NCBI RefSeq assembly: GCF_004348825.1 | Contig: NZ_SMJU01000015.1 | Span: 87,046-129,769 of the forward strand | Origin: Arundinibacter roseus | GTDB taxonomy: Bacteria; Bacteroidota; Bacteroidia; Cytophagales; Spirosomataceae | DNA length: 42,724 bases | Direction: 5' to 3' | Shown here: in pieces, positions 26,511-35,004 of the stretch | How the letters are laid out: every line of letters starts with the position of its first letter | Numbering within the stretch: position 1 is the stretch's first letter | Made by a program: the position numbers and the translations under genes | Notes under the pieces: generated by a model | What the model saw: the letters and a program-made list of their open reading frames with translations, nothing else | Databases searched by the model: none | What the model was told of the DNA's origin: nothing

Positions 26511-29500
26511 ATGAACAGGAAAGGTTTACTTTTCAAAGCAGCGTCTATGGCGTTGTTCGCGTTCGTATTGACTTTTCTGAGTGTGCAGGTGCAGGCTCAG
26601 GTAACGTCTTCGTCTATCAGTGGTCAGGTAACTGACAACAAGGGCGGAGGCCTGCCTGGCGCTACCGTAGTAGCTACCCACGTACCCTCAGGATCGCAAT
26701 ATGGTACAGTAACCAATGAATCAGGCCGTTATACCCTTCCTTCGGTTCGGGTGGGTGGTCCCTACAAAGTATCGGTAACCTACGTTGGGTATTCCGAACA
26801 ATCTAAAGAAAATATTTTTGCTAACCTCGGTACTGCTGCAAACGTAAGCTTTGCGATGCTCGACGAAGGCACTGAACTGAGCGAAGTAACGATTTCTTCG
26901 TCAAGAAGCGACGTGTTTAGCTCGGAAAGAACAGGGGCTGCTACGACAATTACCTCGGAGCAATTGAACTCTCTGCCAACCGTAGGACGTACAATTTCTG
27001 ATTTTACCCGTCTGACACCCCAAGGAAACGGTCGTTCGTTTGGTGGACAGGATAGCCGTTTGAATAATATTACGATTGACGGTTCTGTATTTAACAACGG
27101 TTTCGGCTTGGGCGATCAGCCCGGCGCGCGGACTGGCGTAGCACCTATTTCACTGGATGCGATTGAAGAAATTCAGGTAAACGTAGCGCCTTTTGACGTT
27201 CGTCAGTCTGGTTTTACAGGAGCAGGTATTAATGCTGTAACGCGCTCAGGAAATAACGAAGTTTCAGGATCGGTTTTCCATTTGTTCGCTAATGAAAAAT
27301 TTGTTGGTAAAAAAGCTGGTGAAGCTAACTACTCTTCACCTGAATTTACCAAGCAGGTAACCGGTTTTCGTGTAGGAGCACCAATCATCAAAAACAAACT
27401 TTTCATTTTCCTTAACGGAGAATTGGAAAAACGTGTGGATCCAGCCGATAACAATAACTGGGTAGCCGACCGTGGTCAAGGTGGAGATAACGTGACTCGT
27501 GTAAAAGCAAGTGACCTGGATGAGCTAAGCTCAATCATGCGTGATAAATTTAACTACGAAACTGGTGGTTATGAAAACCTGAACCTAAACACTACCGGAA
27601 ATAAATTTCTGGCCCGTGTAGACTGGAACATCAACCGCAACCACAAGTTCAATGTACGTTTCTCGTACCTGGATGGCGGAGCGGAAAACCTGATCTCAAA
27701 TAGTTCATCGGCCGGTGCCGGTAACCGTCGTACCAATGCGAACTCAATGTCCTTCAAAAATTCAGGCTATGTCCTGAACGAAGATATTACTTCGTTAACG
27801 GCTGAATTGAGCTCCAATTTTGGCGGCAAGTTGTCCAATAACCTCATCGTTGGATTTACTTCCAACAACGAAGATCGTACGTACCTGACTCCCGGTCTGT
27901 TCCCAACGATTGATATCTTGGAAAATGGAAGCAACTACATGACCGCAGGAATGGATCCATTTACGCCATTTAACTTATTGAATTACAAGACGTTCCAGTT
28001 TATTGACAACCTTTCGTACTATGCCGGAAAGCATACGATTACGGCTGGTATCAGCATTGAACGTTTTTCTTCCAATAACTCTTTTTACTCGGCAGCTAAC
28101 GGTGTTTATATTTTTAATTCTTTTGATGATTTCAAAGCTTCTGTTAATGGTGCTACCGACGTAGAATTACGCCGCTTCCAGTATCGCTACTCGTTGCAAG
28201 GCGGCGATCAGCCTCCTTTGCAGACGTTGAAAGTTCTGTATCCCGGTGCCTATATTCAGGATGAATTCCAGGCTACTCCAAATCTAAAACTAACCGCAGG
28301 CCTGCGTGTGGACGTTCCTCTTTTTGGAAACACTGCTCTTGAAAACCCTATTACGGCTAACAGTAATTTCCGTTTGCCAGACGGTACTTTGATTCAGACG
28401 AATACTGCTGATTTGCCAAAAGCACGTCCGTTGTGGTCGCCACGATTTGGCTTTAACTGGGATGTAACAGGTGAAAAAACGACGCAGATTCGTGGTGGAA
28501 CGGGTGTATTCTCCGGCCGTCCTCCTTTTGTCTGGATTTCTAACCAAATTGGTAACAATGGTGTATTGAGCGGCTTCCTTGATGTTCAAAATACTACTGC
28601 ATATCCTTTTACTGTAAATCCTTCTGCATACGCCCCAACTACGACCGATATTTCAAGAGCAACGTTTGACCTTGCCACTACCGATCGTGACTATAAGTTT
28701 CCACAGATTTGGCGGACCAACTTTGCCATTGACCAAAAACTACCTGGTGGCTGGATTGGTACACTGGAAATGATTTTGGACAAAAATGTGAACGCTACCA
28801 TGTACTACAACGTCAACCAAAAGGACGTTTCCGGTACAACCTTCGCCGGACCGGACAACCGTCCCCGCTACGCAGGTACGGCAGCAGCCAACCGTCTGAA
28901 CAACAACGTAACACGTAACATCTATTTGACCAATACGAACAAAGGTGGTACATCGATGTATACTGTGAAGCTGGAAAGACCTTCGACCAAAGGTTTGTAT
29001 GTGATGGGAGCCTACACATTTGGTAATACCAAAGATATTACGAGCGCCGGTTCTATTGCTTCCGGTTCATTTGAAGGAAATCCTACTGTTAATGGTAACA
29101 ACTTTGCTGATCTGTCGTATTCTGCAAGTGATCAGCGGCACCGCGCCATTGCGTCACTTTCGTATCGTATCAACTATGGTGGTAAGTTTGGTGCTTCAAC
29201 TCAGTTTGGCCTGTTCTATGAAGGACGGAATCAGGGACGTTATAACTTCGTATATGCCAACGACATGAACGGTGACGGCATCTTTAACAACGACTTGATT
29301 TATGTTCCAAACAACGCCAGCGAAATGCGCTTCCTGCCTTTGACAGCGGGTGGACAAACCTTCTCGCCTGAGCAGCAGGCAGCCGCTTTTGATGCATTCA
29401 TTGAGCAGGATTCGTACCTGAGCGGTATTCGTGGTCAATATGCTGAGCGTAATGGTGGTGTAGCTCCATTCCGTCATACATTTGATTTCAGCGTTGTGCA

Positions 29501-29786
29501 GGAAATTTATTTGATGATCGGTGGTAAGCGCAATACCTTCCAGATTCGTGCGGACGTACTACGCGTTGGAAATGTAATCAACCCAAATTGGGGAATTGGT
29601 GATAACCTCGTGAACAACCGTCCGGTTGTTTCGGCTGGTACAGCTGCTGATGGAACGCCTCAGTTCCGGATGGCTACTCAAAACAAAAATGGTCAGACTG
29701 TCCTGATTCAGGATACGTTTGTAAAAAGTGCTGGTATCGGTGACGTATGGCAAGCCCAAATCGGTCTGCGTTACATTTTCAACTAA
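26511..29786 (+). CDS. Oar-type TonB-dependent receptor
   Basis: The 1091-residue outer-membrane protein has a signal peptide ending near VQVQAQ. A carboxypeptidase-regulatory-like domain follows (SSISGQVTDNKGGGLPGATV, about 35-120), then a plug domain (about 130-250) and a long beta-barrel with alternating aromatic strands ending QAQIGLRYIFN. The arrangement matches Oar/CarboxypepD_reg receptors of Bacteroidota rather than SusC, and no SusD gene follows. It should import a ligand using TonB energy; the ligand is unknown. I start at ATG 26511. The longer frame begins with GTG 26472 and adds 13 residues before the signal. A 19-bp terminator follows. Confidence 0.92.
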   Translation: MNRKGLLFKAASMALFAFVLTFLSVQVQAQVTSSSISGQVTDNKGGGLPGATVVATHVPSGSQYGTVTNESGRYTLPSVRVGGPYKVSVTYVGYSEQSKENIFANLGTAANVSFAMLDEGTELSEVTISSSRSDVFSSERTGAATTITSEQLNSLPTVGRTISDFTRLTPQGNGRSFGGQDSRLNNITIDGSVFNNGFGLGDQPGARTGVAPISLDAIEEIQVNVAPFDVRQSGFTGAGINAVTRSGNNEVSGSVFHLFANEKFVGKKAGEANYSSPEFTKQVTGFRVGAPIIKNKLFIFLNGELEKRVDPADNNNWVADRGQGGDNVTRVKASDLDELSSIMRDKFNYETGGYENLNLNTTGNKFLARVDWNINRNHKFNVRFSYLDGGAENLISNSSSAGAGNRRTNANSMSFKNSGYVLNEDITSLTAELSSNFGGKLSNNLIVGFTSNNEDRTYLTPGLFPTIDILENGSNYMTAGMDPFTPFNLLNYKTFQFIDNLSYYAGKHTITAGISIERFSSNNSFYSAANGVYIFNSFDDFKASVNGATDVELRRFQYRYSLQGGDQPPLQTLKVLYPGAYIQDEFQATPNLKLTAGLRVDVPLFGNTALENPITANSNFRLPDGTLIQTNTADLPKARPLWSPRFGFNWDVTGEKTTQIRGGTGVFSGRPPFVWISNQIGNNGVLSGFLDVQNTTAYPFTVNPSAYAPTTTDISRATFDLATTDRDYKFPQIWRTNFAIDQKLPGGWIGTLEMILDKNVNATMYYNVNQKDVSGTTFAGPDNRPRYAGTAAANRLNNNVTRNIYLTNTNKGGTSMYTVKLERPSTKGLYVMGAYTFGNTKDITSAGSIASGSFEGNPTVNGNNFADLSYSASDQRHRAIASLSYRINYGGKFGASTQFGLFYEGRNQGRYNFVYANDMNGDGIFNNDLIYVPNNASEMRFLPLTAGGQTFSPEQQAAAFDAFIEQDSYLSGIRGQYAERNGGVAPFRHTFDFSVVQEIYLMIGGKRNTFQIRADVLRVGNVINPNWGIGDNLVNNRPVVSAGTAADGTPQFRMATQNKNGQTVLIQDTFVKSAGIGDVWQAQIGLRYIFN

Positions 29787-29807
29787 GCCTCGCTTAACGA
29801 ATAACCT

Positions 29808-29852
29808 TAATACGACGAAAGACCGCTCTCAGGGCGGTCTTTCGTCGTATTA
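29808..29852. terminator. Strong bidirectional terminator
   Basis: Perfect 19-bp arms (29808-29826 and 29834-29852) with a 7-nt loop lie between the receptor stop and the stop of the convergent patatin gene. Only short A/T stretches flank it. Confidence 0.9.
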
Positions 29853-29867
29853 TCAGGAACAAAATTC

Positions 29868-30785
29868 TCACTTTTCCGTAGCTACCTTTGCCCGCCGAAG
29901 GGTTTCAAGCCCTACCTGATAGCCTTCCAGGATGAGCCGGGTAATGTCTTCGGAAGTAAACCGCTGCAAGTCCAGCAAGAGGGGCGTAGCCGGGCGAATA
30001 ACCGTAAGTTTGATAGGATTGCCGCGAAGGGCCGAGTGTTCTGCGTAGTTTTCGGCCCATTCGATGTCGTTGTTTACAATCTGATTGACCGTCACGTCTT
30101 TTACCCGCTCAATGAGACTAATGAGATTTTGCGGGCTGAAATTCTCCCGGGTGTACAGATCTTTGGAATGACAGGCCACCAGAATTATTTCTTTGGCGCC
30201 ATCCATAATCGCCCGGTGAATGGGCGCCACAATCCGCAGGCCACCATCGAGAAACATATCGTTTTTTGTGCCAATCGGCACCGCCGGCATCAGCATCGGC
30301 AGCGAACTGCTTGCCCGGACATAATCCATAAAAAACTCTTCTTCCGGCGAGGCAAACACGATGTTGCCGTGGGTAACGTTCACCGCCCCGACTTTAATTT
30401 TTACCGGACTGCTGCGAATCAGGAAAGGGTCCACGTTGGCCCGAATCAGATTATGCAGCGGCGAAGGATCCAAAAGTCCTTCGAAGCGGCTCATCAGCGT
30501 GTTAAAACCCATCGAAACTCGCGAGCGTAAATGCGCCACGTCATGCGGATGTGTAATGTTCCGAATCCAGAATGACATGAGCTGATGCCCGATTGCGGGC
30601 CAGTCGAGGGGGACTTTTTCGTGGGCATTTTTGCCGGCAGCATTTACCAGGTAGGTGGCGTTGAGGGCGCCTACGGAAATGCCGTAGATCATTTCCGGCT
30701 CAAAACCCTCTTCCAGTGCAGCTTTTACTGCACCTACCTGAAATGCACCTTTCATGGAACCTCCTCCGAGTACTAACGCTTTCAT
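29868..30785 (-). CDS. Patatin-like phospholipase
   Basis: The 305-residue protein has the patatin fold with all key elements: oxyanion loop GGGSMKG (7-13), nucleophile GISVG with Ser37, and the catalytic Asp180 in FLDGGLRI. It lacks a signal peptide and the C-terminal barrel of outer-membrane patatins, so it is a cytoplasmic or membrane-associated RssA/YlbK-like enzyme. It probably cleaves acyl chains from lipids; the substrate is unknown. It is monocistronic: a strong terminator lies after its stop, and upstream is 410 bp of noncoding DNA with degenerate repeats. Confidence 0.93.
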   Translation of the reverse strand: MKALVLGGGSMKGAFQVGAVKAALEEGFEPEMIYGISVGALNATYLVNAAGKNAHEKVPLDWPAIGHQLMSFWIRNITHPHDVAHLRSRVSMGFNTLMSRFEGLLDPSPLHNLIRANVDPFLIRSSPVKIKVGAVNVTHGNIVFASPEEEFFMDYVRASSSLPMLMPAVPIGTKNDMFLDGGLRIVAPIHRAIMDGAKEIILVACHSKDLYTRENFSPQNLISLIERVKDVTVNQIVNNDIEWAENYAEHSALRGNPIKLTVIRPATPLLLDLQRFTSEDITRLILEGYQVGLETLRRAKVATEK

Positions 30786-31195
30786 TGAGTTACTTTTTAT
30801 TAATTATTGAATTCAACCCACGGGATATTGAATTTATCCCACAGGGCCACGGCGCCATTGATTGGGTCACGGTGCCACAGGGTCACAGGGCGTTACCCTG
30901 TGCTTGTTTATTTTGCCCTTTCGGGGCTGTTTTTAGGTGGTTTTTGGATATAAATACTGTTTCCTGTATCTATAATTACACCTGTTTTCAAAGAAATAAC
31001 GAGAACTTATTTCCCAATCCTGCGAGATTTCGAGCTTAATAGTAAACATTTTGTCTGATAAATAGGTATAAACAGAAGATTTTATGGCAATTTTGGGTTC
31101 AGGAACCTACCAATCTGCTGCATGCGTGCCTTTTGTGAAAATATCGACAGTGCCGGTGGCCTGTTCTTTCTAAAAAAGGCTTTCCCAATAAGAAT
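30786..31195. other. Intergenic region between patatin and polyprenyl synthase genes
   Basis: These 410 bp separate divergent genes. The left third contains degenerate direct repeats and a hairpin, listed separately. The rest (30930-31195) is AT-rich and shows no gene. Promoters for both flanking genes must lie here, but I could not fix a convincing motif. Confidence 0.6.
30806..30902. repeat. Degenerate direct repeats plus a 7-bp-stem hairpin
   Basis: ATTGAATTC/TA(A/T)CCCAC(G/A)GG occurs at 30806-30824 and 30827-30845 (period 21). GGG(C/T)CACGG(C/T)GCCA occurs at 30844-30857 and 30864-30877 (period 20). GGGTCACAGGG follows at 30880-30890. The hairpin CACAGGG-N5-CCCTGTG is at 30884-30902. 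The stretch is richer in G+C than its surroundings. Confidence 0.7.
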
Positions 31196-32170
31196 ATGAC
31201 CCTTTCAATACAAGAAATTCAAGCGCCAATTCAGGATGAAATGAAAGCTTTTGAGCAGAAATTTCGTGACTTTATGAAAAGTGACGTTCGACTGCTCGAT
31301 CAGATTATGAACTACATCGTACGTCGAAAAGGCAAGCAGCTGCGCCCGATGTTTGTCTTTTTATCAGCCGGTGTGTGTGGGCAACTTTCCGAGTCTACGT
31401 ACCGGGGTGCGGCGCTGATTGAACTTCTGCATACAGCTACTCTTGTACATGATGATGTAGTGGATGATTCCAACTACCGGCGCAGCTTTTTTTCGGTCAA
31501 TGCGCTTTGGAAAAATAAAATTGCGGTGTTGGTCGGCGACTACCTGCTTTCGCGCGGGCTGCTGCTTTCGGTGGATCACGAAGAGTTTGATTTGCTCAAA
31601 ATCGTGTCCCGGGCCGTTCGTGAACTGAGTGAAGGCGAGCTCCTTCAAATTGAAAAAGCCCGTCGGTTAGATATCACCGAAGAGGTGTACTACGACATTA
31701 TCCGGCAAAAAACGGCCTCGCTCATTGCGTCCTGCTGTGCCGTTGGGGCGAGTTCTGTACGGGCCGAAGCGGGCATTGTGAGCCGTATGCACGCCTTTGG
31801 AGAAAAGGTCGGAATTGCCTTTCAGATCAAAGACGACCTGTTTGACTACGGCGATGCCGAAGTTGGAAAGCCTTTGGGAATTGATATTAAAGAGAAAAAA
31901 ATGACGCTTCCGCTGATTTATGCCCTGGGAAAAGCGCAGTGGCTGGAAAAGCGAAAGATCATTAACATCATCCGCAACGAAAGCCACAAACCCCGCAAAG
32001 TACAGGAGGTAATTTCTTTTGTAAAGGCATCAGGCGGAATTGAATATGCCCAACAGGCAATGCTGCAATTTGTGGAAGAAGCCCGGCAGATTCTCCTCGA
32101 ATTTCCCGAAACCATCTACCGAAATTCTCTCGAACAGCTCATTCAGTTCACCATCGAGCGCACCAAATAA
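31196..32170 (+). CDS. Long-chain polyprenyl diphosphate synthase
   Basis: The 324-residue trans-prenyltransferase condenses isopentenyl diphosphate onto allylic diphosphates. Both aspartate motifs are intact: DDVVD at 86-90 and DDLFD at 213-217, with the substrate-binding GKQLRP near 46-51. Small residues (Ala81, Thr82) lie four to five positions before the first motif instead of bulky aromatics, as in enzymes making long chains. An octaprenyl- or heptaprenyl-type product for the menaquinone side chain is therefore likely, although the exact length cannot be read from the sequence. The gene converges with the CrtW-like gene and does not form an operon with it. Confidence 0.92.
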   Translation: MTLSIQEIQAPIQDEMKAFEQKFRDFMKSDVRLLDQIMNYIVRRKGKQLRPMFVFLSAGVCGQLSESTYRGAALIELLHTATLVHDDVVDDSNYRRSFFSVNALWKNKIAVLVGDYLLSRGLLLSVDHEEFDLLKIVSRAVRELSEGELLQIEKARRLDITEEVYYDIIRQKTASLIASCCAVGASSVRAEAGIVSRMHAFGEKVGIAFQIKDDLFDYGDAEVGKPLGIDIKEKKMTLPLIYALGKAQWLEKRKIINIIRNESHKPRKVQEVISFVKASGGIEYAQQAMLQFVEEARQILLEFPETIYRNSLEQLIQFTIERTK

Positions 32171-32177
32171 GTGCTCT

Positions 32178-32191
32178 TTCATGTACATGAA
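32178..32191. other. 14-bp perfect palindrome between convergent genes
   Basis: TTCATGTACATGAA lies in the 48-bp gap between the polyprenyl synthase and crtW stops. It has no loop, so it is more like a protein-binding site than a terminator, but chance is possible. Confidence 0.3.
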
Positions 32192-32218
32192 GCAAACGCA
32201 TGTATAAGTGGTTTAGAG

Positions 32219-32950
32219 CTAGTCAGCTACTACTTTTGCGGTTTGCTCGCGTGCCCTGGGCAACCGCCACCACGGTAGGTACGGGTAGGCGTGATGTTCG
32301 AGGTGATATCCAAAAAAATAACAGGAGAAAAAGGCACGTATGTGGTTGAGCGTTTGGCTGCGGGCGTTTAGGGGTGGGTTGTGGTGCTCGCCGCGATGGG
32401 GCAGAAAAGTGCCAAAGAAAAAGAGCTGAAAGGTGCTCAAAATCGCCGGAATCATCCAGAATACTACCAAATTTTCCCACGGAAAAACTATTTTGAGCAG
32501 GTTGTAAGTAACCGCCATCAGCAGCACCTGTTTCACCGAAATATATTCTTTCAGAAAACTATAATACCAAAACAGAAACGCGGGGTTGCCCTCATGGTAA
32601 TCGGGGTCATCAAACGTGCCCGAATGCTGATGATGCAGATGATGTTTGCGGGAAAGAACCTTGTAGTCGTTAAACGCAAACAAGGCCGTTGCCACCCACC
32701 CAATCGCCGTGTTGAGCCGGGGCCGGTCGGGGGCCACGACGCCGTGAATGGCATCGTGTGCGGTAATGAAAACGCCCGTGTATAAGTGGGTTTGTACGAG
32801 TACGAACACATAGAGCAGCGGGTCGGTCAGGGAAAAAGGGTAGGAGAGCAGGTAAATCAAAGATGCGGCCCACAGCCCAAGAACTGCAGCAGCGGCCCAA
32901 AGACCTTTGTTGCCAATCGGGGCAGGAGCAATGCGGGGTAATGTATGCAT
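32219..32950 (-). CDS. crtW: CrtW-type beta-carotene ketolase, membrane di-iron
   Basis: The 243-residue membrane protein carries the histidine clusters of the fatty-acid-desaturase superfamily: H65-DAI-H69, H103-H-L-H106-H107, H185 in LPHR and H216-LE-H219-H220. Features specific for CrtW ketolases are HHQHSGTFDDPD, STFQLFFFGTFLPHR, NARS and YHLEHHAYPYLPWWRLP. CrtW adds 4-keto groups to beta-ionone rings. In Cytophagales this would fit ketocarotenoids such as flexixanthin, which give the cells an orange-red colour. No other carotenoid gene is adjacent. A desaturase or CrtR-like hydroxylase is the main alternative, but the PWWRLP end argues for CrtW. The 271 bp upstream hold no gene. Confidence 0.8.
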   Translation of the reverse strand: MHTLPRIAPAPIGNKGLWAAAAVLGLWAASLIYLLSYPFSLTDPLLYVFVLVQTHLYTGVFITAHDAIHGVVAPDRPRLNTAIGWVATALFAFNDYKVLSRKHHLHHQHSGTFDDPDYHEGNPAFLFWYYSFLKEYISVKQVLLMAVTYNLLKIVFPWENLVVFWMIPAILSTFQLFFFGTFLPHRGEHHNPPLNARSQTLNHIRAFFSCYFFGYHLEHHAYPYLPWWRLPRAREQTAKVVAD

Positions 32951-33221
32951 GAAAGAGTGACGTTAATTCTCTAATTCCAAACGCATCCCGCAGGCGAATG
33001 GTTTGTACGACCATCAATTTGCTCATGTATTACTCCGTTTCGTTAGTCTTTTCTGCGTTGGTTGCAGTAGATTTACAGGAAGTTTAGAGGTAAACCTATT
33101 CAGTGAATCCCCTTCTTGTCTGAAAGTAAGGTATATTAAATTAATATAGTGAACAGAAAATAGGCCTTACCTTTATGATACTAAAAGAGTTTAAACCGTT
33201 TTGTTTTATATAATTCTTGTT

Positions 33222-34889
33222 ATGTTCATTACACGAAAAAGAATCGCAGGTTTAATGCTGATGGCAACCCTGATTGGTACGGAGGGGTTTGCTCAGACCA
33301 CTGCAAAAAAAAGTACGGCGTCGCCGCTTGCCCGTCCGAAACTCGTGGTCGGAATTGTGGTAGACCAAATGCGCTACGACTATCTGTACCGCTACTATGA
33401 TAAGTACGGCGAAGGCGGGTTCAAAAGGCTGATGAATGAAGGCTACAACTGCCGCAACAATCATTACAGCTACGCCCTGACGGTAACTGCCGCCGGGCAT
33501 GCTTCGGTCTATACGGGTTCCATTCCGGCCATTAACGGGATTGTTGGAAACAACTGGTACGATAATCTGGCGGGAAAAGATATGTACTGCGCCGAAGATC
33601 CATCGGTCGAAACCGTAGGCAGCACCAACGCTACCGCCGGCAAAATGTCACCTCGTAACTTGTTAAGTACAACCATTACCGATCAACTCCAAATCGCAAC
33701 TAATTTTCGTTCCAAAACAGTGGGTGTGGCCATTAAAGATCGGGGTGCAATTTTACCTGCCGGTCATACTGCTTCGGGCGCCTACTGGTTTGATTCCAAA
33801 ACGGGAAACTGGATTACGAGCACTTTTTATACCAAAGAATTACCGCAATGGGTGCAGGATGTAAACGCCCGGAAGCTGCCTTCGGAGTACATGAAAAAAG
33901 GCTGGAACACCCTGCTTCCTATTAACCAATATGAAGAAAGTACGGGCGACGATCAGCCCTACGAAACCCGATTGTCGGGCGCTGCTACCTCTACGTTTCC
34001 CTACGATCTGGCGGGACGCTCCGGGGATGCTTTTGGGATTATTGCCTCTACGCCCTGGGGAAATACGATGACGAAGGAAATGGCGATGGCGGCTATCAAA
34101 GGTGAAAATATGGGCAAAGGATCGCAGACAGATTTTCTGGCTGTAAGTTTCTCCTCACCCGACTATGTAGGACATGCTTTTGGCCCTAATTCCATTGAAA
34201 TTGAAGATGTTTACCTTCGTCTGGATCAGGAATTTGCCGAGTTTTTTGCTTTTCTGGATAGCTGGACAGGCAAAGGAAATTATACCGTTTTTCTGACCGC
34301 TGACCACGGCGTCATGGACATTCCGGCTTTCTGGACGGAGCACCGGCTTCCGGCAGGATTGCTGGATAATTCAAAAATCAAAAATGCGATGGCCACAGCG
34401 ATCAAGGAGGAATTTGGTGAGGGAGAGTTTGTGAAAGCAAACGAAAATTATCAAATTTATTTTGATCATAAAACCTTGAAAAGCAAAGGTATAGAAGTTG
34501 AAGATCTGTATGACGTAGTTCGTGAAGTGCTGTTGCCAATTCCCGGCATCGCCGATGTGGTCAATCTGAAAGATTTAGGAGAAACCCACCTGAATAGTTA
34601 TCAGCTCGAATTGTATAAAAACGGAACGCATGCCACCCGCAGCGGCGACCTCCAAATCGTAACTCAACCCGGCTGGATTTCGGGCCGTGGGGTCGGCACT
34701 ACGCATGGCTCTCCCTACAACTACGATACGCACGTTCCGTTGCTTTTTTACGGGTGGGGTGTAAACAAAGGCGAAACCCTGCGCCGGACGGCAATTGCCG
34801 ATATTGCGCCAACACTCGCCGGGATTCTCCGCATTCTGCCGCCAAACGGCAGCGTGGGGGAACCTGTCCTGGAAGCAGTTAAGAAGTAA
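33222..34889 (+). CDS. pafA: PafA-type alkaline phosphatase
   Basis: The 555-residue secreted enzyme begins with a signal peptide (MFITRKRIAGLMLMATLIG...FAQ). It belongs to the alkaline phosphatase superfamily and aligns closely with the Elizabethkingia PafA monoesterase as I recall it. The residues line up with a constant offset of ten: Asp48 (metal), Thr89 (nucleophile, in TVTAAGH), Asn110, and Lys172/Arg174 in IKDRGAILPAGH, the pair that marks phosphate monoesterases. TADHGVMD and GTTHGSPYNYDTHVPLLF supply the remaining metal ligands. It would release phosphate from organic esters in the periplasm. ATG 33222 is chosen over TTG 33201. Confidence 0.9.
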   Translation: MFITRKRIAGLMLMATLIGTEGFAQTTAKKSTASPLARPKLVVGIVVDQMRYDYLYRYYDKYGEGGFKRLMNEGYNCRNNHYSYALTVTAAGHASVYTGSIPAINGIVGNNWYDNLAGKDMYCAEDPSVETVGSTNATAGKMSPRNLLSTTITDQLQIATNFRSKTVGVAIKDRGAILPAGHTASGAYWFDSKTGNWITSTFYTKELPQWVQDVNARKLPSEYMKKGWNTLLPINQYEESTGDDQPYETRLSGAATSTFPYDLAGRSGDAFGIIASTPWGNTMTKEMAMAAIKGENMGKGSQTDFLAVSFSSPDYVGHAFGPNSIEIEDVYLRLDQEFAEFFAFLDSWTGKGNYTVFLTADHGVMDIPAFWTEHRLPAGLLDNSKIKNAMATAIKEEFGEGEFVKANENYQIYFDHKTLKSKGIEVEDLYDVVREVLLPIPGIADVVNLKDLGETHLNSYQLELYKNGTHATRSGDLQIVTQPGWISGRGVGTTHGSPYNYDTHVPLLFYGWGVNKGETLRRTAIADIAPTLAGILRILPPNGSVGEPVLEAVKK

Positions 34890-34916
34890 ATTTTCAGGAA
34901 AGGATTTTGAAATATA

Positions 34917-34961
34917 GTGCTGTGTGAAGGAAAATGTATTGAATTCTTTTTCACACAGCAC
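34917..34961. terminator. Inverted repeat between convergent pafA and TonB-domain genes
   Basis: Perfect 11-bp arms GTGCTGTGTGA (34917-34927) and reverse complement (34951-34961) surround a 23-nt loop whose ends can pair a little further. It is placed to stop transcription from both sides. Confidence 0.6.
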
Positions 34962-35004
34962 GTTGCTTGTTACTTGTAGGGTCGGGTGTTTTTGAAACAA
35001 TTTC

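Noticed and set aside
26511-29786. SusC/SusD polysaccharide utilisation locus
   Set aside because: No SusD gene follows the receptor, and the receptor has Oar-type rather than SusC-type features.
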